From assembly GCA_024362935.1 (NCBI GenBank), contig JANCRA010000014.1, forward strand, positions 3,739,001-3,803,000: a DNA stretch of 64,000 nucleotides. Reading direction: 5' to 3'. Both the position numbers and the translations under genes were made by a program. Position 1 is the stretch's first letter, and the number at the start of each line of letters is the position of its first letter. The stretch comes from Setophaga petechia (Eukaryota; Chordata; Aves; Passeriformes; Parulidae). Below are positions 61,053-64,000 of the stretch, one piece after another. The notes beneath the pieces were generated by a model that was given only the letters and a program-made list of their open reading frames with translations, had not been told where the DNA came from and did no database searches.

Positions 61053-61479
61053 ACCCCTGGCACCTCAGTAGCACCTAAGATTACCCAATATTTCTTCCAA
61101 CAAAGCAGGAGGAATGATTCCCAGCACTGTTGACTCAAACCATCATAAAAGATATTTTTAGTGCATTGTAAAAGCAAGATCAACTTTCCCAGCTCCCTGC
61201 AGAAACAAGTGCCAGCCTCAAAGCACAACAAATTCCTCGTGATGTGACTTCTTGTCCTCAAATCTCCCTGGAGGGTGGGCACATCTCCCTGCTCACAAAA
61301 CTCAGGGGTGTTCAGAGGATCTCATTCCTCTGCAGACCCAGCTGGGACTGGGATTCCTCCCTTTTCCCTGGAAGAGGAGGGTGGGAAGGGCCAAGAATGG
61401 TTTGGAATTCACCTGCAGCACCAAGAGGGACAGCCAGGGGAGGTGGATGGGTGGGTGAGGATGATGTTTTCTCTGGGGC
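61053..61479. other. Intergenic DNA, no gene seen
   Basis: Nothing recognisable between the CR1 and the possible LTR. Confidence 0.45.
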
Positions 61480-61870
61480 TACCTAAAAACAGAAGTCAGA
61501 CAAAATTAAGAGGATAAGGAGAATTTTATTTATATTCGTTGAAGGGCCTTCAGGTACATGTAGAGAAGACAAAGCCCCCCAGGAGCTACACCCAAAAATG
61601 GATGATGGGTCACGGGTTTGCACACTTTTATAAGTTTGGTCCATTTCCATACTAGGGGTTCATCTGCCAATTCCAGCTTCAGGTAATGAAGTCATTTACC
61701 CCCAGTTTGCTCCCCCCAGCTCACTTTTATTTCCACCTCCCAGCCCTGAGGCAGTGAGGTGTCCATGATTGCCAGGCCTGGAGAGGAATTGTTGTGTCTG
61801 CCCAAAATGGGAAAGCAGCAGCTCACACTGTACATGGAGTTCAGAGTTACACACTAAATAATTGCAGGAT
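61480..61870 (-). mobile_element. Possible solo LTR, - strand
   Basis: On the minus strand a TATA box (cttataaaagtgtgc, complement of about 61623-61637) is followed about 100 bases on by AATAAA with a T/C-rich tail and gtctgacttctg, the spacing of a retroviral U3-R-U5. No paired termini or target duplication could be fixed. Confidence 0.45.
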
Positions 61871-63769
61871 TACAAATATTGAAAAATATGACAGCTAAAA
61901 GTATCAAGGAGGGGTTAATTCTGGGAGCTGAGAGCAGGAGGAGGCAGGAGCACAGAGCTGCACTTCCCAGCAGATGGCTCCGTGGTATTCCAGACCTGGC
62001 TTGGCCTCCTTTAATCAAACCTCTCACTCCACACAGATGCACCCAGCTCTGCCTTTTCTGCCGGGCACCGCTGCCATGCTGAGGTGGTTTTTTTTAAATT
62101 ATGATTGCTGCTTTTCCCTCTGATCACAACACCAGAAACTTCCCCAGTGGAACCCCAGGGCACGGAATAATCCAGCCCTGGGCTGAGTGGGGACCAACAG
62201 CTGATTCAGCCCTACTGAATTATTGGCTGCACATCTAACCAGATAAAATTTAACACAGCCAATTAAAGCCTTCAGAGTAACCCAAGGACACTTCACAAAT
62301 GCTATTCCCAGATTCAGAATTTTTGTTGTTTTCTTGTTTGTTTTTTTTATTTTTTATTTTTTACAAAGAGGACAATATGGGATTGATGAGTCTTGTTATT
62401 TTGCCTATAAAGAGAGGTCTTAAATGCTTACAAAAGCCTGCCAAGTGCAGCCATTCAGTTCTACACCACAGAACCAGATGAGTTTTGCTCGAGTTATAAA
62501 ATGCATTAATTCAAGATTATACCCCTGTATGCTGTGGAACATATGTAGGTACAGCAGAGAGCTGACAATTTGTCAGGCCCTTTTCCAAGCCCTTCTCATG
62601 AAGAATGAGGTCCCATTTGGATCAATTACAAGTGAATAGGCATTACACACTGAAAATCATGCCTTTGTTGCTTAACAGTGCAAAATATTGTTGGGATAAT
62701 TATTTTTGTGTAGTCCTCTTGCCCTGTGGCACGGAGCCAAATGTGATTCCAGCTCCACCTGGCTCTAGCCCAACACCACTCCACATCAGGCCCTCAGGAT
62801 CCTCATTCTCTCATTCAGCTGACTATGACCAGGGTCTGTATGGTTTTGGTTCAACACAGACTGGTACGTGCAGGGAAATCCAAATATTTTTCCAGTGGCA
62901 GTGGCATTCTGCAAAAAAATTGGCCACATCTCCTGTGCCATGCCAGTTCTTCATGAGTTTTGTATTTGATGCTTTAAAGTTCTGTATTCCTGAGTGTTGT
63001 TATGTGACACTATTTCTCCACTTTGGCCCCTGATATTTTTGAGGCTCTTTGATCATTCTGATTTTAAATCCCTGATTACACACAAGCAGCCAAACTGCCC
63101 AGCTTTGCTCAGAAATAATTCTCAAGAAATGCCTCTTAATGCTACACAACATAAACAATTGCTAAAATATGCAGATCAGGAAAACTAATGATGTGTAATG
63201 CTACAATGTTTAAAATGTCTTAATTTAGTTTATAGGCGCTCCAAAAAAAAAAAAATCAAATAAAACAAAAAAACCAACCCACTTAGGGAGCCAAGCATCA
63301 ATAACTTGAGTCTGCTCTAGCTGAGTAATCACCTCTCAGTGATGAATTCTTAAATATTAATTTGCTGGATGCTATTCATCATGTGCAACAGTGAAGGCAA
63401 GGCAGAATCAAGGCTCCAAAAGGAGGGAGAGGATTTTTTTCAGCCAAGGTGCAGAGTTACTGTTCTTTATGATGCCTCAGGTTTTGCTTTTCTATTTTTC
63501 ACATTCTGAGCTGCTTTAGTGTGTGGGTCTGGGTTCACATCAGGGATGCTGAGCTCTGTGCACAGAGCAGGGACACAAAACAATTCCTGCTCCAGCTGGG
63601 CACCAAGGACAAATGATCCAAATCTCAGCCCAAGAGCACAAACCCCGTGGGCTGGAGAGAGAAAAACAAGCAGGGTGGGACTGCCTGGGCTAAAGCTGGG
63701 ATGGGACAATGAACTGCAAGATGCAAATGGAGCAGAACTGATCCCAGGGACAGACCCCGGCAGCGCTCG
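61871..63769. other. Intergenic DNA, no gene seen
   Basis: T-rich and A-rich runs lie at about 62336-62361 and 63242-63275. No domain-bearing frame is seen. Confidence 0.5.
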
Positions 63770-63965
63770 TGCATTTTGGGCCATTTTGGTTCATCTTGGG
63801 CTCATTTTGGGACCATTTTGGTTCATCTTGGGTTCATTTTGGGACCATTTTGGTTCATCTTGGGTTCATTTTGGGGCCATTTTGGTTCATCCTGGGTTCA
63901 TTTTGGGACCATTTTGGTTCACCTTGGGTTCATTTTGGGACCATTTTGGTTCACCTTGGGTGCAG
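63770..63965 (+). repeat. 31-33 bp minisatellite near the window end
   Basis: About six units of gggttcattttgggaccat and tttggttcatctt, starting after gtgcattttgggcc and ending at about 63960. Confidence 0.9.
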
Positions 63966-64000
63966 CCCTGGCTGGGCTCTTGTGCTGCCCAAGGTGGATC

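Noticed and set aside
34000..64000. Neighbouring genes expected near MLYCD in vertebrates (OSGIN1, HSBP1)
   Set aside because: I looked for their characteristic peptides in both flanks and saw none; they are likely outside the window or arranged differently.

Overview
This window is vertebrate nuclear DNA, most likely avian and probably from a songbird. It contains an intron-bearing gene with GT-AG junctions, several CR1 LINE 3' ends (the dominant LINE of birds), many short solo-type LTRs of kinds seen in passerine genomes, and abundant minisatellites. There is no operon-like coding and no sign of a prokaryotic or viral genome.

Only one gene can be supported: MLYCD (malonyl-CoA decarboxylase), on the + strand from 16457 to 33608 in five coding exons. 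Joined, they encode 478 residues. The product has an Arg-rich mitochondrial presequence, a strong second in-frame Met at residue 25, the family's catalytic Ser (314) and His (408), and a C-terminal Ser-Lys-Leu peroxisomal signal. Its promoter is a CpG island at about 16220-16980 with two CCAAT boxes, a GC box and a YY1-like site.

The most notable structure lies inside MLYCD. The intron 1/exon 2 splice acceptor, with the first 31 coding bases of exon 2, is tandemly repeated seven times (22733-23142). The intron 4/exon 5 acceptor, with the first 129 bases of an exon 5 copy, is duplicated once (32587-33215). Each extra acceptor would lead to a premature stop, so only the last copy at each junction gives full-length enzyme. 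Introns 1, 2 and 4 also carry unrelated minisatellites.

The flanks (1-16.2 kb and 34-64 kb) hold no recognisable gene. They contain five dispersed copies of one LTR family of about 380-440 bp, other LTRs (one flanked by a 63-bp duplication, one whose core has expanded into a minisatellite, one G-depleted tail resembling a hypermutated element), CR1 pieces on both strands, a 180-bp tandem array, a 1.1-kb GGAT microsatellite and other tandem repeats. All long open frames over the minisatellites are artefacts of repeat periodicity. Repeat family names are from memory of motif patterns and were not checked against a library.
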